Positions 56,381 through 64,000 of a DNA stretch of 64,000 bases are shown one piece after another. The translations under genes were made by a program, and so were the position numbers. The notes below the pieces were generated by a model, which was given only the letters and a program-made list of their open reading frames with translations, was not told the DNA's origin and searched no databases. The DNA comes from Domibacillus aminovorans (GTDB lineage Bacteria > Bacillota > Bacilli > Bacillales > Domibacillaceae): NCBI RefSeq assembly GCF_001643235.1, contig NZ_LQWY01000067.1, positions 353,538 through 417,537 on the forward strand, read 5' to 3'. How positions within the stretch are numbered: the first letter of the stretch is position 1; every line of letters begins with the position of its first letter.

Positions 56381-58582
56381 ATGAAAATTCAGTCTGACCG
56401 CGCCGCTTTGCCGCAAGTGCCGTCTCCAACTACTTCGGTTCAAGGAGAAAGCGCCGCACCGACAGCAGAGATAGCCCATTCAAATAGAACAAATACACCG
56501 AATACAACAAAGCAGCCCCCAGAAGTAGCCGCATTCTCAGAACGGGGCATGACGCTCACGAAAGAAGCGATGCAAGCTGTCAACACGTTTATGGAAACGG
56601 CACCCGGTACCGAGACGGAAAAATTGGCGACTGTTAAAGCGCTCGCTGAAAAAGGGATCGTGCCTAATGAATCGAAGCTAAAAGCGGTTCACGCCGCACT
56701 CACTGGCGTTCCGTTCGGAAAAGAAGCAGCGGAATGGCTGAAAGAGTCCGGTATTCCTTTCCCTGAAAATACACGCGCCACGATCGAAAAAGCACTCCAG
56801 CTTGGCCGGACGCAGGAAGCGGTCAAAATGATCAAATCGGCCGAACTGCCGGCTGAAGTCGTCAAGCAAATAGAAGCCATTTTAAAACAAAAAGGTATAC
56901 CGGCTGAAACGGCCGCCGCGCTGAAAAAAGTGGCTGAGGCGAACAACATTCCGGTCGCCAAGCTGATTGAGCGGGCCGCTGCCACTCAATCGGAAGTACT
57001 GAATAATGCCGCGAAACAAAAGCTGATGGAAGCCGTTCAAATATTGTTAAAACAGCAGCCGAACAATACACTTTTAATGGAGCTTGCTCGAAAAGTAGAA
57101 AAAAATGCGCCTGTTCAGGACATTGTAAAAGCACTCCGAACATTGTTTATTAGCGACCGGGCTGCGGCGATGAAACCACTCGCAGAAGCGATACAGCTTG
57201 CTGACATGGCGTTGTCAAAAATGTCCACGGCACTGCCTGAATCCTGCATCGTGATACCGAAAACGGATCAAATTGAACCAGGACCTGCTCAAAAATCAGC
57301 ACAAATGATTCAAAAAGAGCCGTCATTTGAACGTGTTCTATCCTATATAAAAGAGACGATGCCAGAATTGAAGCGATCGCTTGAAAAAGCAGAAGTCCTT
57401 TTTGCTTCGGGCAAAGAAATGGCTGCACGGGGCGAGCTCATGAAAGCGATCGAACCGCTTATCCCGCTGCCAGCCAAACAGACAGCACCGGTTGTTCCAG
57501 ATGAATTATTCGCGCACGTACCACCCGCAGCCAAAGATGTGCTCGTCACGCGAATTACCGAAAAAATGTCACAGTCCGCGATCGATTTCAAACAGTTCAA
57601 GCGGGACATTACACGCAATTTGCAGACGACGGAGCTGTTAATGGCACAAAAAGCATCACAGCAGGCAAAGCCAGTTATCGAAACAGCGATTAAAACGCTC
57701 GATCAAGCCATTTTAAAGAGCGACTTTATGCTGTACACGGATATGAAAACGGAAAAGCAGCTTATGCAGGCATCCGGTCAGCTGGCAGAAGCACGCAAAC
57801 TGCTCGCAAAAGGGGAAACACAGCAAGCGGCCCGCATCACGGCAGAAGTAAAAGCACTGATCGAAAAAGTAACATTTAAACCGACCGATGCCCGCGTCAT
57901 GCATATGATCACACAGGAAACAGCAGACACGGCACCACGCGTTCTGGCCGGTGCAATGGCTGGATTATACGAAACACCGACGGCCCGTCACGCATTTGAG
58001 CTCGTTCGCGCGGCCGGATTTACCTACGAACACGAGCAGGCAGTAGCGCTTGTCTCGAGAGAAAAAGTAGACATGCCTCCATCTGTTAAGCAAGCCCTTT
58101 TAAGTCAGATGCATCAGCAAGCGGCAGACGGAAAACCAGAACAGATGACGACGACGTTAACCGGACAGCAACTGTTAAGCAAAGCAGATCCCGGACTGCA
58201 GTCGATGATGATGTCATTGCCGTTTTTACTCGGCGGCCAGTCTGAAAACGTGAACGTCTTTATCCGGTCCAAAAATGGCGGCGATCAAGTGGATTGGGAG
58301 AATTGCTCCGTCTACTTTTTATTCGATACGAAAAAATTAGGACCGGTCGGCATTACGATATCGTCAGCTGACAAAAACTTGTCTATTAAAGTACAAAATG
58401 ATAAACCGGATTTTCAGCAAAAAATGGAGCCGCTCACGGTCGTTTTAAAAGATCGGCTGGCGGACATCGGCTATCGTGTTGGTTCCGTTCAGTTTAGTGA
58501 ATTTCAAGCGAAAGAACAGGAAGCAACGACGACAAAACAAGAGAAAACTTCAATGGCGAAAGGGTTTGATTTCACGATATGA
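56381..58582 (+). CDS. FliK-like hook-length-control protein (YlqG-like)
   Basis: 733 residues. A long helical, Ala/Lys/Glu/Gln-rich N-terminal part with about ten helical hairpins (about 50-540), then a C-terminal beta domain (about 600-715: NVNVFIRSKNGG, VYFLFDTKKLGPVGITIS, VVLKDRLADIGYRV) resembling the FliK C-terminal fold. It overlaps an FlhB-C-like gene by ATGA. A FliK-like/FlhX pair (ylqG-ylqH) exists in B. subtilis away from the flagellar operons. ATG at 56381 is 8 nt after aggag; the frame starts 30 nt earlier. Confidence 0.75.
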   Translation: MKIQSDRAALPQVPSPTTSVQGESAAPTAEIAHSNRTNTPNTTKQPPEVAAFSERGMTLTKEAMQAVNTFMETAPGTETEKLATVKALAEKGIVPNESKLKAVHAALTGVPFGKEAAEWLKESGIPFPENTRATIEKALQLGRTQEAVKMIKSAELPAEVVKQIEAILKQKGIPAETAAALKKVAEANNIPVAKLIERAAATQSEVLNNAAKQKLMEAVQILLKQQPNNTLLMELARKVEKNAPVQDIVKALRTLFISDRAAAMKPLAEAIQLADMALSKMSTALPESCIVIPKTDQIEPGPAQKSAQMIQKEPSFERVLSYIKETMPELKRSLEKAEVLFASGKEMAARGELMKAIEPLIPLPAKQTAPVVPDELFAHVPPAAKDVLVTRITEKMSQSAIDFKQFKRDITRNLQTTELLMAQKASQQAKPVIETAIKTLDQAILKSDFMLYTDMKTEKQLMQASGQLAEARKLLAKGETQQAARITAEVKALIEKVTFKPTDARVMHMITQETADTAPRVLAGAMAGLYETPTARHAFELVRAAGFTYEHEQAVALVSREKVDMPPSVKQALLSQMHQQAADGKPEQMTTTLTGQQLLSKADPGLQSMMMSLPFLLGGQSENVNVFIRSKNGGDQVDWENCSVYFLFDTKKLGPVGITISSADKNLSIKVQNDKPDFQQKMEPLTVVLKDRLADIGYRVGSVQFSEFQAKEQEATTTKQEKTSMAKGFDFTI

Positions 58583-58863
58583 GCTACTACAACCAGATTA
58601 ACCGCCGCAAACTGAACGGCCCATCTGCCGCTGTGATTCGCTATGAAGAAGGAAATGCACCGACAGTCGTTGCGCAGGGGAAAGGTGCGCTGGCGGCCAA
58701 AATTCTTGAACTCGCAAATCAGCACGGGATCCCGATGGAACAAGACGCATCCTTATTATCTGAACTGCTCGACATCGACCTCGGCGACTCCATTCCGCCG
58801 CAATTGTATTCAGTCATCGCCGAAATGTTGATTTTAATTGAAGAAATGGATTCCACATATTAA
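58579..58863 (+). CDS. ylqH: FlhB-C-terminal-like export switch protein (FlhX / YlqH)
   Basis: 94 residues, matching the cytoplasmic domain of FlhB/YscU: AAVIRYEEGNAPTVVAQGKGALAAKILELANQHGIPMEQDASLLSELLDIDLGDSIPP. The NPTH autocleavage motif of full FlhB is missing; N-A-P-T follows the same position (GNAPTVVA). Such FlhX proteins can partly replace the FlhB C-domain. Its stop codon forms the -35 of the next promoter. Confidence 0.88.
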   Translation: MSYYNQINRRKLNGPSAAVIRYEEGNAPTVVAQGKGALAAKILELANQHGIPMEQDASLLSELLDIDLGDSIPPQLYSVIAEMLILIEEMDSTY

Positions 58864-58886
58864 ACTTTGTCGTATTCTGCCGATAC
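58861..58886 (+). promoter_or_regulatory. Sigma-D promoter of fliS-hag
   Basis: TAAA (58861-58864, overlapping the stop of the FlhX gene), 14-bp spacer, GCCGATAC. Close match to the sigma-D consensus, 23 nt before fliS. Confidence 0.85.
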
Positions 58887-58908
58887 AATTAAATGAGGTG
58901 GGAAAACG

Positions 58909-59352
58909 ATGGAATGGATCACAAAAGAAATAGTTTACCAGAAAACGCCGCAGCAACTGACGGCTTTACTATATGAAGCGGGGCTGGAACAATTTACAAA
59001 AGCAGCCCGGTACATACATCAAGAAAACATTCTTGAAGCGAACCGCTCGATGCAAAAAATTAATGATATATTAGAACGACTTGGCGCAGGACTGAACTAC
59101 GAAGCGGGCATCATCGCTGATCAGCTGGACCAGGTGTATAACTTCATTGCCGACACCGTCGTGCAGGCCAATTTGAAAAAGGACGCCATAAAGCTTTCAG
59201 AAGCAGAGCGGCTATTTCAAACGCTGTCTGACACCTGGAACGAAGCATTAAAAACCGCACCGGTGAGACCCGTTAAACGAAAACAAAATGCGTACGAACA
59301 AAACGTCTTCATCGAAGAGCAGCCGACAAATATACTCGAAACGGGGAAATAA
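58909..59352 (+). CDS. fliS: Flagellin chaperone FliS
   Basis: 147 residues: four-helix FliS pattern (YQKTPQQLTALLYEAGLEQFTKAARYI, LGAGLNYEAGIIADQLDQVYNFI, ADTVVQANLKKD). Binds unfolded flagellin to stop polymerisation in the cell. It precedes flagellin by 3 nt, an unusual order. Acidic, longer C-terminal tail than usual. RBS gaggtgg. Confidence 0.85.
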   Translation: MEWITKEIVYQKTPQQLTALLYEAGLEQFTKAARYIHQENILEANRSMQKINDILERLGAGLNYEAGIIADQLDQVYNFIADTVVQANLKKDAIKLSEAERLFQTLSDTWNEALKTAPVRPVKRKQNAYEQNVFIEEQPTNILETGK

Positions 59353-59355
59353 CCG

Positions 59356-60531
59356 ATGAGAATAAACCATAACATTCAAGCGCTAAACGCATACCGAAAC
59401 TTGAACAATACGAGCAATGCCACATCAAAGAGTCTTGAAAAACTATCATCCGGTCTTCGTATTAACCGTGCTGCAGATGATGCAGCGGGGCTTGCGATCT
59501 CTGAAAAGATGCGTTCTCAAGTGCGTGGATTGGGAATGGCTGAACGCAACTCGCTCGATGCGATTTCACTCATTCAAACAGCAGAAGGAGCACTTTCATC
59601 GACGCATGAAATTTTGCAGCGTATGCGTGAATTGTCAGTACAAGCTTCGAATGGGACGCTTGAAGATACGGATCGTGAAGCGATTCAAGAAGAAATCAAC
59701 GAGCTTACTCATGAAATCGATCGTATTGCGGACACAACGCAATTTAACCAAAAAATCTTATTCAGCGGGAAAAAAGAAGCGTTTGCGGAAGGTGATTTTA
59801 CAGGAAATCATCCATGGACAAAAACACTTGCTTCAGGTGAATCTTTCACGTTAACGTTTAGCGAGATTCCAAAACCGGGAGACAAAATTGAGATTGATGG
59901 CACAGAATATACATTTGTTTCTGGAACGGCAACAGCACCTGATATAAGTATTGATTCTTTTACTACACCTGACGATGCCATAGCAGCCATTGCATCGGGT
60001 GTGAGCGATGCAACCAGTTCCGGAAATGTATTAACTATTACTGCTACTTCTGATTATAATGTTGTTTTAACAGATGCTGACTATGACACAGACATACGAT
60101 CCCTTTCTCTTGCTTTCCAGATCGGAGCAAACGAGTCGGAGATGTTGACGCTGGATTTGAGCCCGATGGATGCGAAAAAGCTCGGTATTGCGACTACTTT
60201 TGACAGTGTTAAAGGTAATGCCACAACAGGTGCAGATGTTAGCACAGTGGAAAAAGCATCTGAGGCGATTACGATTTTTGACAAGGCCATTCGTCTTGTT
60301 TCCGCAGAACGCAGTAATCTTGGGGCGATTCAAAACCGTCTCGAACATACAGTAACGAACTTACAGACAGCGAATGAAAACTTAACGGCAGCTGAGTCAC
60401 GTATCCGCGACCTTGATATGGCGAAAGAAATGACACAGTTTACGCGGAATAACATTTTGAATCAGGCTGGTCAGGCAATGCTCGCTCAGGCGAATCAGCT
60501 TCCGCAAGGCATTCTTCAGCTTCTTCAATAA
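59356..60531 (+). CDS. hag: Flagellin
   Basis: 391 residues. N-terminal D0/D1 (MRINHNIQALNAYRNL, SGLRINRAADDAAGLAISEKMRSQ) and C-terminal D1/D0 (RIRDLDMAKEMTQFTRNNILNQAGQAMLAQANQLPQ) flank a variable D2/D3-like insert (about 140-270). Secreted by the flagellar type III system. Its Shine-Dalgarno is weak and no terminator follows, so it is less typical of a high-level monocistronic hag. Could be an extra flagellin. Confidence 0.92.
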   Translation: MRINHNIQALNAYRNLNNTSNATSKSLEKLSSGLRINRAADDAAGLAISEKMRSQVRGLGMAERNSLDAISLIQTAEGALSSTHEILQRMRELSVQASNGTLEDTDREAIQEEINELTHEIDRIADTTQFNQKILFSGKKEAFAEGDFTGNHPWTKTLASGESFTLTFSEIPKPGDKIEIDGTEYTFVSGTATAPDISIDSFTTPDDAIAAIASGVSDATSSGNVLTITATSDYNVVLTDADYDTDIRSLSLAFQIGANESEMLTLDLSPMDAKKLGIATTFDSVKGNATTGADVSTVEKASEAITIFDKAIRLVSAERSNLGAIQNRLEHTVTNLQTANENLTAAESRIRDLDMAKEMTQFTRNNILNQAGQAMLAQANQLPQGILQLLQ

Positions 60532-60549
60532 TATTTGAGGTGAACGGCA

Positions 60550-60987
60550 ATGGAAGTGAACCGAGTAAGCAAAATCGCGCTCAATCGGACGGAACGTAAA
60601 GAAGAAACAGCAAAAGCATCGGTGTCATTCACCGATGTTATTTCAAATAAACGTCAAAATGTGGCGCTTGAAAAAATGACCGGCATGATGAAAGAGATTG
60701 AAACGCAAGGTGAAAAGTTAGCCGAGCACCGGACAATCGATGACTTGCGTAAATATAAAAAAATGGTCAAAGAATTTATGGAAGAAGCGGTCAACAGCGG
60801 TCTTCAATTAGAAGAACAGCGTGGGTTTAACCGGCGCGGCCGGACGAAAGTGTACAAAATCGTTAAAGAAGTCGACAGCCGCCTGACGCAGCTTGCAAAC
60901 GAGGTCATCAATAAAGAAAAATCACATCTTGATATTTTGAATAAAGTGGGCGAAATTCAAGGACTGCTCATTAACATATATACGTAG
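60550..60987 (+). CDS. yaaR: YaaR-family (DUF327) protein
   Basis: 145 residues, helical, cytoplasmic. Matches the YaaR family: an N-terminal FTDVISNKRQN, then LRKYKKMVKEFMEEAV, RTKVYKIVKEVDSRLTQLANEVI, and a C-terminal IQGLLINIYT. Function unknown. In B. subtilis yaaR is near holB; here it lies in a flagellar operon between flagellin and flgN. Confidence 0.85.
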   Translation: MEVNRVSKIALNRTERKEETAKASVSFTDVISNKRQNVALEKMTGMMKEIETQGEKLAEHRTIDDLRKYKKMVKEFMEEAVNSGLQLEEQRGFNRRGRTKVYKIVKEVDSRLTQLANEVINKEKSHLDILNKVGEIQGLLINIYT

Positions 60988-61002
60988 GGGGGCTTCCTTG
61001 TC

Positions 61003-61440
61003 ATGCTTGTAGACACGCTCGAAAAACAGCTGGCGCTTCATAAAAGTCTTCTGCAGTTGGCACAGTTAAAAACCGATGCCGTTAAAAAAGGCGACATGGA
61101 TGAGTTAAATCGAATTGTCCGGGAAGAACAGAAGCATGTCGGCGCCATTACGATTTTAGAAAAGCGGCGCGCGAGTGAATCGGATGAAACAGTCAGCGAG
61201 TTGCTGCCATCATTGCCGCAAGAGGAACAAGTTCGTGCAGAAGCAGTGCGCGATGAACTGATTGATGTGCTGTCACAGTTAAAAGAGGTAAACGAGCTGA
61301 ATGTTCAGCTTGTCGAGCAGTCACTTCAATTCGTGCACTTGCAACTTGATTTGCTGGCACCGGCTGATTCTGGCACGTATGCAGCGGACGGAGACAATGA
61401 AGGCCCTGCATCGGGACCTTTATTTGACTCGAAAGCATAA
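61003..61440 (+). CDS. flgN: FlgK/FlgL chaperone FlgN
   Basis: 145 residues, helical coiled coil throughout (LEKQLALHKSLLQLAQLKTDAVKKGDMDELNRIVREEQ; NVQLVEQSLQFVHLQLDLL), the FlgN pattern. Holds hook-associated proteins until export; flgK and flgL follow. ATG with a strong gggggg site. Confidence 0.88.
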   Translation: MLVDTLEKQLALHKSLLQLAQLKTDAVKKGDMDELNRIVREEQKHVGAITILEKRRASESDETVSELLPSLPQEEQVRAEAVRDELIDVLSQLKEVNELNVQLVEQSLQFVHLQLDLLAPADSGTYAADGDNEGPASGPLFDSKA

Positions 61441-61455
61441 GAAAGGAAGAACAAT

Positions 61456-63138
61456 ATGAGATCAACATTTATGGGACTCGAAGTCGCCAAACGCGGCATG
61501 TTTACACAGCAAAGTGCTCTGTACGTCACTGGTCATAATATTTCCAATGCGAACACACCGGGCTTTTCGCGGCAACGTATCAACTTTCAAACGACAACGC
61601 CGTATCCTGCTGTCGGCTTAAACCGTCCGAACATTCCTGGTCAAATGGGGACGGGCGTAGAAGCAGGATCTGTTCAACGCATTCGGGATTCGTTTCTCGA
61701 CGTACAGTACCGGACGGAAAACACGAAGCTTGGCTATTGGAATGCCCGTGCGGATGCATTGACGAAAGTAGAAGACATCATTAATGAACCAACAGAAGAA
61801 GGATTAGCAGCGACGATGACAGAGCTATGGCAGTCACTTGAAGATTTGGCCAGCTCTTCTGAAAACGAAGGGGCACGCGGTGTTGTGCTCGAGCGTTTAC
61901 AATCGCTTACGGACACATTCAACTATATGTCTGATTCATTAACGGCTGTGAAAAAAGACTTTGGTAACCAAATCGGTGTTACGCTCAGTGCGGCGAACTC
62001 AGTTATTCAAAAACTGTTTGATGTTAATGCACAAATTAGCGAAGTCGAGCCGAATGGTTACCTTCCGAATGACTTGTACGATGAACGGGATCGTCTTGTG
62101 GATGAATTGTCTCAATATATGAATATATCGATTGAGACAGAAGAAAGCGGTGGCAATGACTCGCCGATTGCAGAAGGTATTTTTAAAATTAGCATAGTCG
62201 ACACAGCTGGAAACAAAACCGAAATTATTAATAAAACGGAATATAAGCAGTTCAGTTTTAGCGCAAGCCTGCCGGTCACAACCGATGTTCCGGCCAGCAG
62301 CAACCGCATTGACGAGATGCATCTCGTCACGCATGATAAAAGTGATACGGCCGGAGCGGTCACACCTATTTCGCTTATTGACAGCAACGGTGCTGTTTCG
62401 TTTTCTCAAGGCGAAATTCGCGGCTTAATTGAAGCGTATGGCTATAAAGGAAAAAAAGATACAGACGGCGATGCGACGACGCTTGAAGAGGCGACGGTCG
62501 GCACGTTTCAAAATATGATTGACGAACTGGATAAGTTAGCCTATTCATTAAAAGAATTGTTTAATGGCATTCATAAATTAGGCTATGATGCGGAAGGAAA
62601 TCCGGGAAAAGATATTTTTGTGACGGACACGTCGGCATCTGGATTGCCTTATGCAGGCGCAGCTGGGTCCATTCGCCTTTCTGCGATCACGTCAAAAGAA
62701 ATCGCGGCGTCAGCTGTCCCAAAAAACGCCGATGGTTCGGTGAATATTGGAGATGGCAAAAACGCGTTGAACCTTGCGAATATCGGCAGTCATCTGCTGA
62801 ATCCAGGAAATGTGATTGAGTTGCTTGGGACAACGAATACGTACACGATCCCGACCGATTTGCCGATTAAAACAGGCTCACTCAATTCCTTTTATGAAGG
62901 CGTGATCGGAAGGCTCGGTGTAGACTCACAGCAGGCGAGCCGGATGGAACGAAACGTAAATGTTTTACTTGGGGCTGTTCAGACGAACCGGGATTCGGTT
63001 TCTTCTGTATCGCTTGATGAAGAAATGACCAATTTGATTAAATTTCAGCACGCCTATAATGGTGCGGCACGGATGATTACCATTGTAGATGAAGTGCTTG
63101 ATAAAATTATTAACGGCATGGGCGTAGCCGGCCGTTAA
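61456..63138 (+). CDS. flgK: Flagellar hook-associated protein 1 FlgK
   Basis: 560 residues. N-terminal rod/hook domain FMGLEVAKRGMFTQQSALYVTGHNISNANTPGFSRQ and C-terminal SLDEEMTNLIKFQHAYNGAARMITIVDEVLDKIINGMG. Forms the hook-filament junction. Starts with atg 15 nt after flgN; 17 nt precede flgL. Confidence 0.94.
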   Translation: MRSTFMGLEVAKRGMFTQQSALYVTGHNISNANTPGFSRQRINFQTTTPYPAVGLNRPNIPGQMGTGVEAGSVQRIRDSFLDVQYRTENTKLGYWNARADALTKVEDIINEPTEEGLAATMTELWQSLEDLASSSENEGARGVVLERLQSLTDTFNYMSDSLTAVKKDFGNQIGVTLSAANSVIQKLFDVNAQISEVEPNGYLPNDLYDERDRLVDELSQYMNISIETEESGGNDSPIAEGIFKISIVDTAGNKTEIINKTEYKQFSFSASLPVTTDVPASSNRIDEMHLVTHDKSDTAGAVTPISLIDSNGAVSFSQGEIRGLIEAYGYKGKKDTDGDATTLEEATVGTFQNMIDELDKLAYSLKELFNGIHKLGYDAEGNPGKDIFVTDTSASGLPYAGAAGSIRLSAITSKEIAASAVPKNADGSVNIGDGKNALNLANIGSHLLNPGNVIELLGTTNTYTIPTDLPIKTGSLNSFYEGVIGRLGVDSQQASRMERNVNVLLGAVQTNRDSVSSVSLDEEMTNLIKFQHAYNGAARMITIVDEVLDKIINGMGVAGR

Positions 63139-63155
63139 ACGAAGGAGCTGAGAGC

Positions 63156-64000
63156 ATGCGCGTAACGCAATCGATGCTGTCATCGAACATGATGAAAAAC
63201 TTAACTGCGAGTCTCGCACGGCTTGATACATTAAACACGCAAGTCGGCAGTCAGAAGAAAATTACCCGTCCATCTGATGACCCTGTTGTCGCGATGAAAG
63301 GGATGACGTACCGCCGGAGTTTGGCAGAAGTCGAACAATATCAGCGGAATTTCAGCGAAGCGTATAACTGGGTCGAAAATTCCGACTCCGCGCTTGATAA
63401 AGCAAAACTCGCGCTTGACCGCATACGTGAGCTCGTCGTGCAAACGTCCAATGACACGTACGATAGCGAACAGCGGGAAGCGGCAAAAGCTGAAGTGGCA
63501 CAGCTGAAAGAACATTTAGTGGAAATTGCCAACACAAAGTTCGGCGAAAAATATTTGTTCAACGGATCCGCGACAGCGACAAAGCCTGTCAGCGTAACAG
63601 CTACGGGCACAACGGTTTCTGATAACGCAGGGAAAATGGAATTAGAACTGTCAAAAGGTGTCTACATTCAAGTAAATATTAGCCCTGGCGAAGCATTTTC
63701 TGAAGATCTTTTTTCGACGGTAGATGAAGTTGTCACGGCGCTAGGTGACGGATCAACCGGTGCACAGTTGAGCGGCCTTCTTGATAAACTGGATTCACGT
63801 ATTGCAGATAACTCGACAGCCCGTGCCAAAATTGGAGCTCGCTTTAACCGGATTGAACTAATGGAATCCCGCATGGCGGAGCAGGCTGTCATCGCTTCAC
63901 GCATTCTATCCGAAAATGAAGACGTAGATTTTGAGAAAGTCGTCACAGAGCTGACGGTGCAGGAAACGGTTCATAAAGCGGCCCTATCTGTCGGCTCCCG
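63156..64000 (+). CDS. flgL: Flagellar hook-associated protein 3 FlgL, cut by window end
   Basis: ATG at 63156, aaggag upstream. 281 codons visible, open to the last base. Starts MRVTQSMLSSNMMKNL and has KKITRPSDDPVVAMKG and KFGEKYLFNG, the FlgL pattern. Second half of the hook-filament junction. The missing end is probably short. Confidence 0.93.
   Translation, partial: MRVTQSMLSSNMMKNLTASLARLDTLNTQVGSQKKITRPSDDPVVAMKGMTYRRSLAEVEQYQRNFSEAYNWVENSDSALDKAKLALDRIRELVVQTSNDTYDSEQREAAKAEVAQLKEHLVEIANTKFGEKYLFNGSATATKPVSVTATGTTVSDNAGKMELELSKGVYIQVNISPGEAFSEDLFSTVDEVVTALGDGSTGAQLSGLLDKLDSRIADNSTARAKIGARFNRIELMESRMAEQAVIASRILSENEDVDFEKVVTELTVQETVHKAALSVGS

Noticed and set aside
1-64000. Insertion sequence, prophage or integrated element
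   Set aside because: No transposase, integrase, terminal repeats or phage gene was found on either strand.

Overview
The window is from a spore-forming, flagellated, competence-gene-bearing member of the Bacillaceae with an S-layer. No rRNA, tRNA, CRISPR array, insertion sequence or prophage was seen. The strongest taxonomic clue is the block tagO - tagU - yvyE - degS - degU - degV-family - comFA - comFC - yvyF - flgM - flgN - flgK - flgL, which follows the Bacillus subtilis order closely but carries lineage-specific insertions. I do not assign a species.

Layout. 1-2.6 kb: two collagen-like Gly-X-Y proteins (the first cut by the window edge) followed by a prolyl-4-hydroxylase-type oxygenase. 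2.7-5.8 kb: aspartokinase, a 52-residue orphan protein on the minus strand, and a GDSL/SGNH esterase with three SLH domains. 5.8-9.5 kb: a class I ribonucleotide reductase (nrdA-nrdB) behind a cobalamin riboswitch and a probable NrdR box. 9.7-14.5 kb: a secreted protein of about 1500 residues with two lamin-tail domains and a calcineurin-like phosphoesterase, with an apparently broken C-terminal tail. 14.5-19.7 kb: a second small orphan protein related to the first, cvfB, uracil permease, and serC-serA. 19.8-27 kb: secreted S8 protease, secreted M14 carboxypeptidase, and yknX/yknW homologues without the yknYZ transporter genes. 27.2-36.7 kb: two LysM-3D wall proteins, a kinase-like protein, an M20 hydrolase, an MFS transporter, an orphan, a MecA-like class B PBP, and a five-LysM NlpC/P60 hydrolase.

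36.7-42.8 kb (minus strand) is an S-layer export and attachment locus: secA2, slaP, then an MBOAT O-acetyltransferase and its SGNH partner. It sits beside tagO and tagU, so wall polymer synthesis and attachment, their modification, and S-layer secretion are close together. SLH-domain proteins at 4.5 kb and 50.8 kb are plausible clients.

46-64 kb: degS-degU, a small Tyr/Pro-rich protein, a lipoprotein, luxS, a fatty-acid-binding DegV protein, an SLH protein, comFA-comFC, then a flagellar operon with clear sigma-D promoters. This operon is flgM, a FliK-like/FlhX-like pair, fliS, flagellin, a YaaR-family gene, flgN, flgK and flgL (cut by the window end). Several regulatory leaders and promoters were read directly from the sequence and are listed. 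All functions are inferred from sequence features alone; no database search was run.
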